Shown here piece after piece: positions 1-8,926 of a stretch of 57,488 nucleotides of DNA (the first letter of the stretch is position 1; each line of letters starts with the position of its first letter). The notes beneath the pieces were generated by a model. It made no database searches. It was not told where the DNA came from and saw only the letters and a list, made by a program, of their open reading frames with translations. This DNA is from Clostridia bacterium (lineage in GTDB: Bacteria; Bacillota; Clostridia; Saccharofermentanales; Saccharofermentanaceae): NCBI GenBank assembly GCA_024403755.1, contig JAKSRF010000002.1, positions 1-57,488 of the forward strand. Reading direction: 5' to 3'. A program made the position numbers and the translations under genes.

Positions 1-41
1 TTTTTGTTGGCTTGTTTTATATTGAATTTTGCTTCTGAAGA

Positions 42-1982
42 TTATTCAGCAAGATTTTTCTTATATTCACTCTTTGCAAAATACATTCGTTCATCTGCGA
101 GCTTCATACAAGTAAGGAGTGAAGCACCCATATATTCATCATAGGAGCAGGAACCGAAGCTTGCATGGAACTTATATGGTTTGTCCATGGTTTTCTCACG
201 AAGAGTTATTGCTTCGTATGCACGAGCTTCAAAAGTGTCATGCTTCTCTCGCGTCTTCGAATAAAGAACACAGGCAAATTCATCACCGCCGACTCTTGCA
301 CATAAATCATCACTGTCTGTTAATCCTTTAAGAATTGCAGCAAATTCCTTTATTACAAAATCACCTTCGTCATGGCCGTAGTTATCATTAACATACTTCA
401 GATAATCCAAATCAGCCATTACTATCGAGAGACAGCCGCCCTCTGTCTTTAACCTTTGTGAGATGGAATTCAGATACTGATCAAAGCTTCGTCTGTTACC
501 AACACCGGTAAGCGGATCAATGAGACTTTGACGTCTGATATCTCCAAGCTGGTCCAATCGCCTCATAAGGCTTAAGTCTTCATATGTATATGCAAGTGCG
601 GTAGTAAGTGTTGTAACAAAATAGTCGAAGAGCTTATTGCTCGGTTCCATTACAAAATAACCGTATGACATATCTTTGAAGTGAATAGGCATTATGAAGA
701 ATCTTGATGGTGTGCTTGAATCCATGAATACTTCTTCCGGTAATATCTCAGAGCGGCTGAACGTAGTTCCGAGACATTCTTTCTTTATTGTTGCGTCTTT
801 ATAAGGATAAATATCACGTAAAATAATATCGTCACTGTAAGGACGCGGAACGTCTACGTCGTTTTGTTCACTGCAAAGACAGATATATCCGCGTTCACAG
901 TTGGTTTTGTAGAAATACGATTCAAGGAAAGCAAGCTTATCATCTGCAGTTATATGGTTTTGCAAATCAATAAAAATAAGTGCTGACTGCTTAAGACTTA
1001 TTGAACTTTCTGCAACCTCATTAACGAGGGCAGCTGCGTCAAAGTTTGCCTTAGGGATATTAATCTCGGAACTTGCCTTGAATTTAAGATCACCGCGAAC
1101 AAAACAGTCATGTTCTATTGTTTTTCCGTTCAGAGTGTCAACGATTATCTGAATTGTGCGCTTTGCCATCTCAACAGTAGGCATACTTACAGTTGAGAGC
1201 TGCGGCTCGTATGCAACACCTTCAAGTGCTTCATCAAAACCGAAAATACAGATATCTTCCGGTATTCTGATTCCGCGTTTCTTAAGAGCATTACATACCG
1301 ATATAGCCATATAGTCGTTGCCGCATACAATAGCTTCCGGGAGAAGATAGTCATCGTCAAAATGTATTATCTTGGCATCAGGATTATCTTCGCCGTATAT
1401 TGATTTAGGAAAAGCCTTAAGGAATTGTTCAACTGCAGGCTCACCATGTGTATACCAGTAATCACCCTCGAATGTCATGCTGTCCGTAACCCTGAGACCT
1501 GCGTTTGTCATAGCTTCGACATAGGCTTGCTGTCGCGTAAGAGAATCAGGTACATCACGATTGCCTGACATATAGCATATGCGTGAGAAATGGCGATTCT
1601 TTATAAAATGGTTTACTATCTGATAAGTTGTGTCATAATCATCAACAAGCACTCTGTATGTTCCAAGAGGACCGTTACGTACTGTAACTATCGGACAGTC
1701 CGGATTGCTTGTGTTTATCTTGGAGAGAAGTAATTCCTCCATTCCGTCAATATCAAAAGTATCTGAAAGAGAAATAACTGCATCAAATTTACTGAAATCA
1801 GGTATCTCGATGATGTTTCTTTCACCGATTTCGAAAAGCGGGTTATTGGTGTATGAACCCAAATTACAGAAAACAAAAACGTCGAAATCATTTTCTTTGG
1901 CCAATTCAAAAATACTTTGTGTAAAGGTGTTTTGAAATTCTCTTATAGGTTCACCTTCAAAAACAGCAATTCTTTTACGCAT
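42..1982 (-). CDS. Sugar-sensor diguanylate cyclase (LacI-type ligand domain + GGDEF)
   Basis: Predicted 646-aa cytoplasmic enzyme that makes cyclic di-GMP under control of a small ligand. Residues 1 to about 310 resemble the periplasmic-binding-protein fold of LacI-family regulators: the MRKRIAVFEG start, the VCGNDYMAI segment and the IPEDICIFGFDE segment are typical. There is no helix-turn-helix and no signal peptide. A middle region (about 310-480) of unclear type follows. The last 170 residues are a GGDEF domain with DPLTGVGNRR and an intact GGDEF at residues 565-569, so cyclase activity is expected. The gene is divergent from the lipoprotein gene at 2162. It is a paralogue of the GGDEF-EAL protein at 15947. 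The ligand being a sugar is inferred from the fold and the xylanase genes nearby. Confidence 0.88.
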   Translation of the reverse strand: MRKRIAVFEGEPIREFQNTFTQSIFELAKENDFDVFVFCNLGSYTNNPLFEIGERNIIEIPDFSKFDAVISLSDTFDIDGMEELLLSKINTSNPDCPIVTVRNGPLGTYRVLVDDYDTTYQIVNHFIKNRHFSRICYMSGNRDVPDSLTRQQAYVEAMTNAGLRVTDSMTFEGDYWYTHGEPAVEQFLKAFPKSIYGEDNPDAKIIHFDDDYLLPEAIVCGNDYMAISVCNALKKRGIRIPEDICIFGFDEALEGVAYEPQLSTVSMPTVEMAKRTIQIIVDTLNGKTIEHDCFVRGDLKFKASSEINIPKANFDAAALVNEVAESSISLKQSALIFIDLQNHITADDKLAFLESYFYKTNCERGYICLCSEQNDVDVPRPYSDDIILRDIYPYKDATIKKECLGTTFSRSEILPEEVFMDSSTPSRFFIMPIHFKDMSYGYFVMEPSNKLFDYFVTTLTTALAYTYEDLSLMRRLDQLGDIRRQSLIDPLTGVGNRRSFDQYLNSISQRLKTEGGCLSIVMADLDYLKYVNDNYGHDEGDFVIKEFAAILKGLTDSDDLCARVGGDEFACVLYSKTREKHDTFEARAYEAITLREKTMDKPYKFHASFGSCSYDEYMGASLLTCMKLADERMYFAKSEYKKNLAE

Positions 1983-2161
1983 ATTCTATTCCTCACACAA
2001 TATAAAAAATTATAAGTTATATATAAATATTATTTTAGCACAAGCTATGTGACTTTTCTGTTAATAGTCGAATACAAAGGCGGTTATTTTGTAAATAATT
2101 CTTCCTATGTGTATTTGCTGCTTGTTTAATGTTATCATAGAAAAACGGAGGAGATAAATAT

Positions 2162-3901
2162 ATGAACGGAAAGAATATTGTAGCCTTGTTAATAACGGCT
2201 TGCCTTATCGGTGGTTGTTCGGCACCTGTTGACCAAAAGACGGTCGATACTTCCGTAACGGATGAGACAGAGTCTTCAATCGAAGTAATTGTAACCGATA
2301 CGTTTCCGGAGGAAAATCAGGAAGCGTTAAGACATATAGATAATTCATATGAACTTATGACAGCGGATAATGTGTCTGAGGCCTTGGAAGAAGCAATGCT
2401 TGGCTATGAGACGGCATTGTATCCTGATGATACGGATTTGCCTTTTGTTTTAAGCGAACTCCTGGGAGCGTATGATGTAGGTAACACCTATCGGGCTACA
2501 GACTCCTTTGATACAGAATGTGACATCAGTGAAGATACGGTTTTAATGAGTTATCCGGGAAGCCGATATATAGCATTAAAGAATAATGAGAACGTTACTG
2601 TAATTGATACCGAGACACACATGACTTTATATGATATTCAGATCAACAGCGGTGACAATAAGTGTGCTTTTGTAAATGAGAACTTATTTTGTTATTGCGG
2701 TCCGGACAGTGAAGGAATGTATGGTGAATTCGCTATGGATTTGGCAAGTGGACGTTGTATGCAATTCGGTCTCGGATATGAAGCTGATTCGGTTGTTTTG
2801 GCAGACGGCGAAGGTAGAGGAATGTTTTTATACTATAATAACGGCGGTGTCTTACATTTAATACCTACCGAAGAAAATCCGTTTGAAATGGAAACACAGG
2901 ATTATCAGGAATTGAATAATTGTGAGCCGGGTAACATTCTTTTCGAGAATGATACGGCTATTGTCGGAAAAGACGATGTAATATACGGAGTAAACCTAAA
3001 CGAGGGCAGGAGAGTTATCAGTAAGAAGGTTAACGGTGCGATTCTTTTTGATGCTGCTTCAATGGGCGATAAGTTTTTACTCAGTTACGGCTTTGAGGAT
3101 GAGGAAGGGAATATTACGAATTCTCAGATAGATATTTTTGACGGGGAGAACACAGTAACGGTATCTTCTGAAGAACTGACGGCTCCTGAGATTATTGTAA
3201 TGCCGAATAATGAGGAGAATTTCTATTTATTCAGCGGAAATTCCGTTATTGAGGTTGAGGCAGAGTCTGCTTCTGTCAGTAATCGTATGGAATTTGATAA
3301 CAACATTGTATCTGTTTACACGGCGGACGGGAACATAAATGTCATTTTGGACGATGGTTCGGTACATGAGGCATATCGTTGTATCGGACTTACAAGTAAT
3401 TATGTATGCCGCGCAGATGATATATTGAGCGTTACCGAATGCGGAAGCGGATTTGTAATGCTTCCGAGAGACGGAAACAGAGTTATAGTTTTTACGGCTA
3501 TAGATTCACAAATGTCTGTAACAGTTACGGCTACCGATTCTGATTCGATGAGACCGCAAACCATGGAATGCGACGGTGATTACAGTTTATTTGCTGATTT
3601 TAAGCTTGCTCTTAATGATGAGGGAGCAGCGGTTATATACAGCGGTAATGATGAAGTAGGAAGGTTTGAGCTTGTTGATGGGAAACTGCCGTCATCTTCT
3701 GTATGTTACGGCGGATACAATATTCTTTATGATTCGGGAAGTCAAATCGGATACATTCTAAAGGGACCACAGCTTATTGGCATCGCACATAATTTTGTTG
3801 CATTGGATCCGAGCGATTTGTCGGTATATATCGGTACGGATGTTATGCATAAGATTTTTATAATGGATTGCGAAGACCTTACGGCATTGCTTGAAACCTA
3901 A
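2162..3901 (+). CDS. Large secreted lipoprotein, beta-propeller-like
   Basis: 579-aa predicted exported lipoprotein of unknown role. The N-terminus has a lysine, a hydrophobic stretch and a lipobox ending in IGGC, then an acidic Ser/Thr-rich linker. The remainder is a run of short beta-strand-like segments recurring about every 40-50 residues (for example SRYIALKNNENVTVID and NENLFCYCG), which suggests a WD40- or PQQ-like propeller. No catalytic motif was recognised. The start is supported by the GGAGGAG ribosome binding site just upstream. It could be a substrate-binding or scaffold protein for the xylanase encoded next, but there is no direct evidence for that. Confidence 0.75.
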   Translation: MNGKNIVALLITACLIGGCSAPVDQKTVDTSVTDETESSIEVIVTDTFPEENQEALRHIDNSYELMTADNVSEALEEAMLGYETALYPDDTDLPFVLSELLGAYDVGNTYRATDSFDTECDISEDTVLMSYPGSRYIALKNNENVTVIDTETHMTLYDIQINSGDNKCAFVNENLFCYCGPDSEGMYGEFAMDLASGRCMQFGLGYEADSVVLADGEGRGMFLYYNNGGVLHLIPTEENPFEMETQDYQELNNCEPGNILFENDTAIVGKDDVIYGVNLNEGRRVISKKVNGAILFDAASMGDKFLLSYGFEDEEGNITNSQIDIFDGENTVTVSSEELTAPEIIVMPNNEENFYLFSGNSVIEVEAESASVSNRMEFDNNIVSVYTADGNINVILDDGSVHEAYRCIGLTSNYVCRADDILSVTECGSGFVMLPRDGNRVIVFTAIDSQMSVTVTATDSDSMRPQTMECDGDYSLFADFKLALNDEGAAVIYSGNDEVGRFELVDGKLPSSSVCYGGYNILYDSGSQIGYILKGPQLIGIAHNFVALDPSDLSVYIGTDVMHKIFIMDCEDLTALLET

Positions 3902-4091
3902 ACTTACAGATGAGCAAGATGTGTAAATAAATTGCGCAATATGTGTATAATTGTGCCGAGCAAACTTGTATGGATAAAATAGTGTCAATGCCAATAAATA
4001 CGGCTGCTGAGTTAAATTATATGAACTGTAAACCCTGTTAATTGTATAAACAATTATTGCCAAATTTGTACAAAAAGTAAGATAAAAAGCA

Positions 4092-4120
4092 TTGAAGTTA
4101 ACAGTCCTTTTAGCTAATAT
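4092..4120 (+). promoter_or_regulatory. Promoter of the GH10 xylanase gene
   Basis: A TTGAAG -35 box (4092-4097) lies 17 bp from a TAATAT -10 box (4115-4120). This predicts a transcript start near 4127 and a 5' untranslated region of about 57 bases. The same -35 hexamer with 17-bp spacing precedes the GH115 gene at 25520. Confidence 0.6.
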
Positions 4121-4136
4121 GGTAATGTTATTTCTT

Positions 4137-4162
4137 TTGATTGATACGAACAACTCAATCAA
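4137..4162 (+). promoter_or_regulatory. Inverted repeat in the xylanase 5' leader
   Basis: TTGATTGA (4137-4144) and its exact complement TCAATCAA (4155-4162) are separated by 10 bases. They lie just downstream of the predicted transcript start and before the GGAGG ribosome binding site. It could be an operator for a dimeric regulator or a hairpin in the leader RNA. No regulator gene is adjacent. Confidence 0.4.
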
Positions 4163-4183
4163 AAAATTTACGGAGGACGAAAT

Positions 4184-6319
4184 ATGAAGAAGTACAAATT
4201 AGGTGCTTTGCTTCTCTCTGTCTCTATGCTCGGTTCTGTAGTGATGACCGGTTGCAGCAATACTGAAGAGACAACAGCAGAGACAACGACAGCACAAACC
4301 GAAGCAACAACATCAGCTGCTGAGACGACTCCTGCCGAGACTGCAGGTGAGTATGCACCGGAGTATCCGGATGCCAACGGTGCTCCTGCTCTTTATGAGG
4401 ATTTCGGTGTAGATCCGATGATGTTTGTTAACAGAGGCGACAGCATTACTACAGAGATGGTAGATGCTGCAGAAGCAGGTAATGTAGCTTGTAAGATTTC
4501 CGGCAGAACAGATGCATGGAACGGTATTAATTTCCCGGCTGATGTTTTTGTGGGAAATACAATCAGAATTCAGACTAATTGTAAGTGCGACGGAGGCACG
4601 GTAAGAGTATCCGTACAGTACGATACAGCCGGTTCTACAACTTATTCCAATGTGTTTGATATTGTAGGTTGCTCAAGTGATTACGTTTGCGGAGTCGGCA
4701 CGTTTACAATTCCGGAGCACGTAACCAATTGTTATGTATATGTTGAAGGTGTTGATACAACAGATATTTATGTAGACTATATGTATGCAACCGTTGAGGG
4801 CGAGTATGTTGAGCCGGAAGGTGCTATTACAGAGCTTGTTGATACATCGGATTATGTAAATCTCAGCGAGGTTTATGCAGATTATTTCAAGCTTGGATGT
4901 GCTATTCCTAATTCACTTGTTACAAATGAATATCAGGAATTCATTACTCTCGTAGGACAGGAATTTAATTCTATTACTCTTGAGAACGAGCTTAAGCCGG
5001 ACAGTGTACTTGATGCTGAGGCTTGCCTTGCAGATCCTGAGAAATACAATGAGTGCCCTGCAGTTCATTTTGACAATGCAAAGGATGCTTTGGATTGGGC
5101 ACAGGCTAATGATATAAAGGTAAGAGGTCACGTTCTTATTTGGCACTCACAGACACCGGATTGGTTCTTCTATGAGAATTATGATAATACCGGTAATCTT
5201 GCCAGCCGTGAGCTTATGCTTACACGTATGGAGAACTATATCAAGGAAGTTCTCACATATATGAACGACAACTATCCGGGACTTTTCTATGCATACGATG
5301 TAGTTAACGAGGCTATCGATGATGAGTATAATCTCCGCGAGAGCTTCTGGACACAAACAATCGGTGATGACTTTATTGAAAAAGCATTTGAGTTTGCACG
5401 TAAGTATGCAGGCGAAGGCGTAGATCTTTTCTATAATGATTATAACGAGTATGTTGAAGGTAAGCAGGCTAAGATTATTGAGACACTTAAGCCTGTAGCA
5501 GAAGCAGGTAATATTGACGGCTTTGGTATGCAGTCACACATCAATATCAGCATCACTCCTGAAGAGTATGTTGCAGTAATGCAGAAGTATGTTGATGAAC
5601 TCGGAGTAAAGATTCACATTACAGAGCTTGATATTAAGCAGTCTACAGTATCATTTAATGCTGAATATGATCAGGGTGTATTCTATAATGAGTTGTTCTC
5701 AGCTTTGGTTGAGGCTAAGAAGAACGGTATGCCTCTTGAATCAGTTACATTCTGGGGACTTACAGATGATATGTCATGGCGTGCAAATGAGCATCCGCTT
5801 CTCTTTAACGGTGATCTTTCAATCAAGGATTCTTTCCGCGGTGTTCTCTATGCCGTAACAGGTGAGGTTCTTGAGAAGCCGGCAGACTATCGTGAGCCGC
5901 TCGGACCTGATGATGCAATAGATGAGAACTATGAGGGCGACACTTATTATGGAAATACTCGTATTTCTTCTACATTGACAATCGTTACTGATGATCCGTA
6001 TGAAGGAAATGCTTGCCTTATGAATTCAGAAGGTTCGGCTGAATATGACGGATATTCATTTGATGTTTCACGTTTCTGCGGTACAACTATCAAGTATTCC
6101 TTCGCTATTAAGTCTCCTTGCAAAGAGGTTCACTTCGTAGCAGATATTGAGGGTTCATGGCCATGGATTGAGAATATCGATACTTCAAGCGGAGAGTGGA
6201 TTTTGGTTGAAGGTACATATGAGATTCCTTCAGATTTAACATATCTTTCACTTTATCTTGAGACACCTGATATGACTGAGTTCTATATTGATGCACTTCA
6301 CATTGAGGTAGCAGCATAA
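4184..6319 (+). CDS. Exported GH10 endo-beta-1,4-xylanase lipoprotein with carbohydrate-binding modules
   Basis: 711-aa lipoprotein expected to cut the xylan backbone at the cell surface. It has a signal peptide with lipobox VMTGC followed by a Thr/Ala/Glu-rich linker. Residues about 70-205 resemble a CBM22 module. Residues about 220-570 are the GH10 barrel, with the LIWHSQTPDWF substrate segment, acid/base Glu376 in DVVNEAID and nucleophile Glu481 in ITELDIK. A second jelly-roll module, CBM22- or CBM4/9-like, fills residues about 585-711. Ribosome binding site GGAGGA lies upstream and a terminator downstream at 6343, so it is probably monocistronic. It is the only clearly secreted polysaccharide hydrolase in the window. 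Confidence 0.95.
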   Translation: MKKYKLGALLLSVSMLGSVVMTGCSNTEETTAETTTAQTEATTSAAETTPAETAGEYAPEYPDANGAPALYEDFGVDPMMFVNRGDSITTEMVDAAEAGNVACKISGRTDAWNGINFPADVFVGNTIRIQTNCKCDGGTVRVSVQYDTAGSTTYSNVFDIVGCSSDYVCGVGTFTIPEHVTNCYVYVEGVDTTDIYVDYMYATVEGEYVEPEGAITELVDTSDYVNLSEVYADYFKLGCAIPNSLVTNEYQEFITLVGQEFNSITLENELKPDSVLDAEACLADPEKYNECPAVHFDNAKDALDWAQANDIKVRGHVLIWHSQTPDWFFYENYDNTGNLASRELMLTRMENYIKEVLTYMNDNYPGLFYAYDVVNEAIDDEYNLRESFWTQTIGDDFIEKAFEFARKYAGEGVDLFYNDYNEYVEGKQAKIIETLKPVAEAGNIDGFGMQSHINISITPEEYVAVMQKYVDELGVKIHITELDIKQSTVSFNAEYDQGVFYNELFSALVEAKKNGMPLESVTFWGLTDDMSWRANEHPLLFNGDLSIKDSFRGVLYAVTGEVLEKPADYREPLGPDDAIDENYEGDTYYGNTRISSTLTIVTDDPYEGNACLMNSEGSAEYDGYSFDVSRFCGTTIKYSFAIKSPCKEVHFVADIEGSWPWIENIDTSSGEWILVEGTYEIPSDLTYLSLYLETPDMTEFYIDALHIEVAA

Positions 6320-6342
6320 TCCGAATTAATTAGGTTATTTTT

Positions 6343-6386
6343 GCACCGCACTTTGACATTTTTTGTTGAGGTGCGGTGTTTTTATG
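6343..6386 (+). terminator. Terminator of the xylanase gene
   Basis: CACCGCAC (6344-6351) pairs with GTGCGGTG (6371-6378) and is followed by TTTTTATGTTTTTTT. Confidence 0.75.
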
Positions 6387-6511
6387 TTTTTTTACGGAAA
6401 CTTGTGGATTCAGCAAAAAAATATACAATTAAGAATGTATTACGATTGGCATAAAGTAAATATTTGTATGTGCAAGTATTATATATTTACATTATGTCTT
6501 GAAAACGGAGG

Positions 6512-6631
6512 ATGAATTAGTGAAATAAAGCATTATACAGTCCTGACGGAATAGAATCTGATGAATTGGAAGTGCTCAAAGAATGTACTGACAGTTTTGT
6601 TAAGCATACTGTTGAGCAGAACGGAATATGA
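6512..6631 (+). pseudogene. Possible remnant of a small gene with two in-frame stops near its start
   Basis: After an ACGGAGG site, an ATG at 6512 is followed by AAT, then TAG and TGA. The same frame is then open for 35 codons to a TGA at 6629, with a protein-like composition (PDGIESDELEVLKECTDSF). A GTG at 6520 in another frame meets TAA after one codon. This may be a decayed gene or a chance open frame. It lies alone between the xylanase terminator and a strong hairpin terminator at 6681, which hints that a transcript once ended there. No family was recognised. Confidence 0.25.
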
Positions 6632-6680
6632 AAAAAACTTGCCTCTGTCTTTGTATTAATAAAAATCAACTGATTAAAGA

Positions 6681-6721
6681 AAAACTGTCTCAAACCCGAT
6701 GAGGGTTTGAGACAGTTTTTA
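6681..6721. terminator. Strong hairpin terminator between the xylanase and thrS regions
   Basis: AACTGTCTCAAACC pairs with GGTTTGAGACAGTT around a six-base loop and is followed by a T run on the plus strand. A run of A before it gives a T run on the minus strand, so it can also end thrS transcripts. Confidence 0.8.
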
Positions 6722-6748
6722 TATCTTATCAACTAATAAATTAATAAA

Positions 6749-8524
6749 TCAGAGTGATTCCTTAAGCTCTAATGTATGCTCGGCATTCATTACGCGGCAC
6801 ATCTCTACGAAGTCCTTAAGAGGCATACCCTGAATCTGTTTGTTGTTTCCGCGAATATTTACGGATACAGTCTCTTCTTCGGCTTCCTTATCACCGAGAA
6901 CAAGAATATAAGGATCCTTGAATGTCTTATAGTTCTTAATCTTATCACGCATGTTCTTGTCGGCATAATCAACTTCAACACGAACACCGGCCTTACGGAG
7001 CTCATCATAAACCTTCTTTGCGTAATCATTGTGTGATGTACGAATAGGTACGATTGCTACCTGATAAGGAGAGAGCCAGAATGGGAAAGCACCCTTGAAG
7101 TTCTCGATAAGTATACCGATAAATCTCTCAAATGAACCAAAGATAGCACGATGAATCATTACCGGACGCTTCTGAGCACCGTCACTGTCAGTATACTTCA
7201 AATCAAAGTTGAGCGGGAGCTGGAAGTCGAGCTGAATTGTACCCATCTGCCACTCACGACCGAGAGCATCCTTCATCTTGAGGTCAATCTTCGGACCGTA
7301 GAAAGCGCCGTCACCTTCGTTGATTTCATAACCGCCTTCACCGTAATATTTGTCAAGGATACCCTTAAGCTCTGCTTCGGCCTGGTTCCAAACTTCAATG
7401 TCACCCATGAAGTCATCAGGTCTTGTAGAAAGCTCAGCTACATATGAAAGACCGAATGTCTCATATATGCTTGTAGCAATCTTGAGAATATCATCAATCT
7501 CGGCACCGATTTGATTTTCCATAAGAAGTGTATGGTCGTCATCCTGACGGAACATCTGTACTCTGAACAGACCGTTAAGCTCTCCGGACTTCTCCTTACG
7601 ATGAATTACGTCAACCTCGGAGAAACGAAGCGGCAATTCCTTATAAGAACGGCCCTTGCTCTGATAAACCTTAATAGCATTAGGGCAGTTCATAGGCTTT
7701 ACTGCATATGCTTCTTCCGGATTCTCAGGATTAACAGGAACAATAAACATTCCGTCCTGATAATGTGCCCAGTGACCTGATGTTACCCAAAGCTCCTTCT
7801 TCTGAATCTGAGGAGCAGATATTTCCTGATAGCCGTGTTCTTCGTGAATCTCTCTCCAGAAAGAAAGAAGAGCATTGAAGAGCTTCCATCCGCGTGGGAG
7901 CCAGTATGGCATACCCGGTGCTGTCTCATCAAGCATAAAGAGTTCAAGCTGATTGCCGAGCTTTTTGTGGTCGCGCTCAAGAGCTTCCTGAATGAGAGCC
8001 TTGTGCTCCTTAAGCTGCTGCTTGTCAGGGAAAGCGTATGCGTAGATTCTCTGGAGGGAATCACGCTTCTCATCACCTCTCCAGTAAGCACCAGATGTGC
8101 TTCTAATCTCGAAAGCAGCATTCATAAGCTCAATAGAATTCTCAACATGAGGTCCGCGGCAGAGATCAACATAATCATCACCTGTGTAATAAACAGTGAT
8201 AATCTCATCTTCCGGAAGATCCTGAATAAGTTCGATTTTGAACTTCTCACCGGCAAAAATCTCCATAGCTTCTGCCTTTGATACTTCTTTTCTGGTCCAC
8301 ACTTCTTTGCGCTTCATAATCTCGCGCATCTTATCCTCTATCTTCTTGAAGTCATCCTGGTTTACAGAAACTCCTTCAGGAAAGAGAAAATCATAATAAA
8401 AACCGTCAGCAATCTGCGGACCGATGGCAATCTGAACATCGTTGCCATAGAGCTCCTTTACCGCTTTAGCCATAATATGAGAAAGACTGTGGCGATAAAC
8501 ACTAAGATAAAAATCCTGTTCCAT
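6749..8524 (-). CDS. thrS: Threonyl-tRNA synthetase lacking the TGS domain
   Basis: 591-aa class II synthetase that charges tRNA-Thr. The editing (N2) domain is present, with HSLSH near residue 12 and CRGPH further on, which are the metal/editing signatures HxxxH and C. The class II core includes the MNCPNAIKVY and RFSEVDVIHR segments and the zinc-ligand Cys/His positions, followed by the anticodon-binding domain (SPYQVAIVPI). The N-terminal TGS domain of about 60 residues found in most bacterial ThrRS is absent, which explains the length. The start fits the AGGAGAC site 9 bases upstream and the T-box leader. TGS-less ThrRS occurs in other Clostridia. Confidence 0.97.
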   Translation of the reverse strand: MEQDFYLSVYRHSLSHIMAKAVKELYGNDVQIAIGPQIADGFYYDFLFPEGVSVNQDDFKKIEDKMREIMKRKEVWTRKEVSKAEAMEIFAGEKFKIELIQDLPEDEIITVYYTGDDYVDLCRGPHVENSIELMNAAFEIRSTSGAYWRGDEKRDSLQRIYAYAFPDKQQLKEHKALIQEALERDHKKLGNQLELFMLDETAPGMPYWLPRGWKLFNALLSFWREIHEEHGYQEISAPQIQKKELWVTSGHWAHYQDGMFIVPVNPENPEEAYAVKPMNCPNAIKVYQSKGRSYKELPLRFSEVDVIHRKEKSGELNGLFRVQMFRQDDDHTLLMENQIGAEIDDILKIATSIYETFGLSYVAELSTRPDDFMGDIEVWNQAEAELKGILDKYYGEGGYEINEGDGAFYGPKIDLKMKDALGREWQMGTIQLDFQLPLNFDLKYTDSDGAQKRPVMIHRAIFGSFERFIGILIENFKGAFPFWLSPYQVAIVPIRTSHNDYAKKVYDELRKAGVRVEVDYADKNMRDKIKNYKTFKDPYILVLGDKEAEEETVSVNIRGNNKQIQGMPLKDFVEMCRVMNAEHTLELKESL

Positions 8525-8583
8525 TTTTTGTCTCCTTTTTTAATATTACCTTTTACAGAATCTGTGCAGGGAATTTTTATAAA

Positions 8584-8815
8584 CAAAAATCCCTCGCACC
8601 CGAATGTGCAAGGGACGTAAAATCATTTGCGCGGTTCCACCCTTATTGCAGTACACTATTATGACTGCCACTCTTTAATGATTGTAACGTAATCAACGTG
8701 CCTGATTGGGGCCTCTCCGAGGTGGTCTTCGTCTCTTTTTTGGCTTTGAATGCTCTCACCGACTGCATTCTTCTCTGGAAACCTACTCACGAGATTACTC
8801 TTCTCATCAACGATT
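8584..8815 (-). promoter_or_regulatory. T-box leader controlling thrS (threonine specifier)
   Basis: On the minus strand the leader begins with a GATGAGAAGAGTAATC stem-I start and a CAGAGAA segment. It contains the specifier region GAAGACCACC, with threonine codon ACC at 8726-8724. It ends with the canonical T-box AAGGGTGGAACCGCG (complement at 8630-8644). The terminator hairpin TCCCTTGCAC/GTGCGAGGGA (8590-8615) with TTTTT follows. Uncharged tRNA-Thr would stabilise the antiterminator and raise thrS expression. Confidence 0.93.
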
Positions 8816-8821
8816 TGTTGT

Positions 8822-8850
8822 ATTGTACAACGATTTTATCAGATTGTGAA
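8822..8850 (-). promoter_or_regulatory. Promoter of the thrS leader
   Basis: Read on the minus strand, TTCACA (8850-8845) is separated by 17 bp from TACAAT (8827-8822). The predicted start near 8815 coincides with the first stem of the T-box. Confidence 0.7.
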
Positions 8851-8866
8851 TACCTAATTTGTGTTA

Positions 8867-8896
8867 TTGAAACAAATGAAAGAATTTTGATACAAT
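8867..8896 (+). promoter_or_regulatory. Promoter of the first LRR/DUF4214 gene
   Basis: TTGAAA (8867-8872) is separated by 18 bp from TACAAT (8891-8896), about 30 bp before the start codon. It lies back to back with the thrS promoter. Confidence 0.5.
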
Positions 8897-8926
8897 TATT
8901 ATTATATTGATTTATGGAGGTGCGAT

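Noticed and set aside
1983..2161. Cyclic di-GMP riboswitch near the cyclase gene
   Set aside because: No GEMM-type conserved core could be found here or in other leaders.
3902..4183. Minus-strand 134-codon open frame (3758-4162)
   Set aside because: It overlaps the end of the lipoprotein gene and the xylanase promoter, and lacks start signals.
8698..8910. 70-codon plus-strand open frame before the LRR gene
   Set aside because: It covers the complement of the thrS T-box leader and both promoters.
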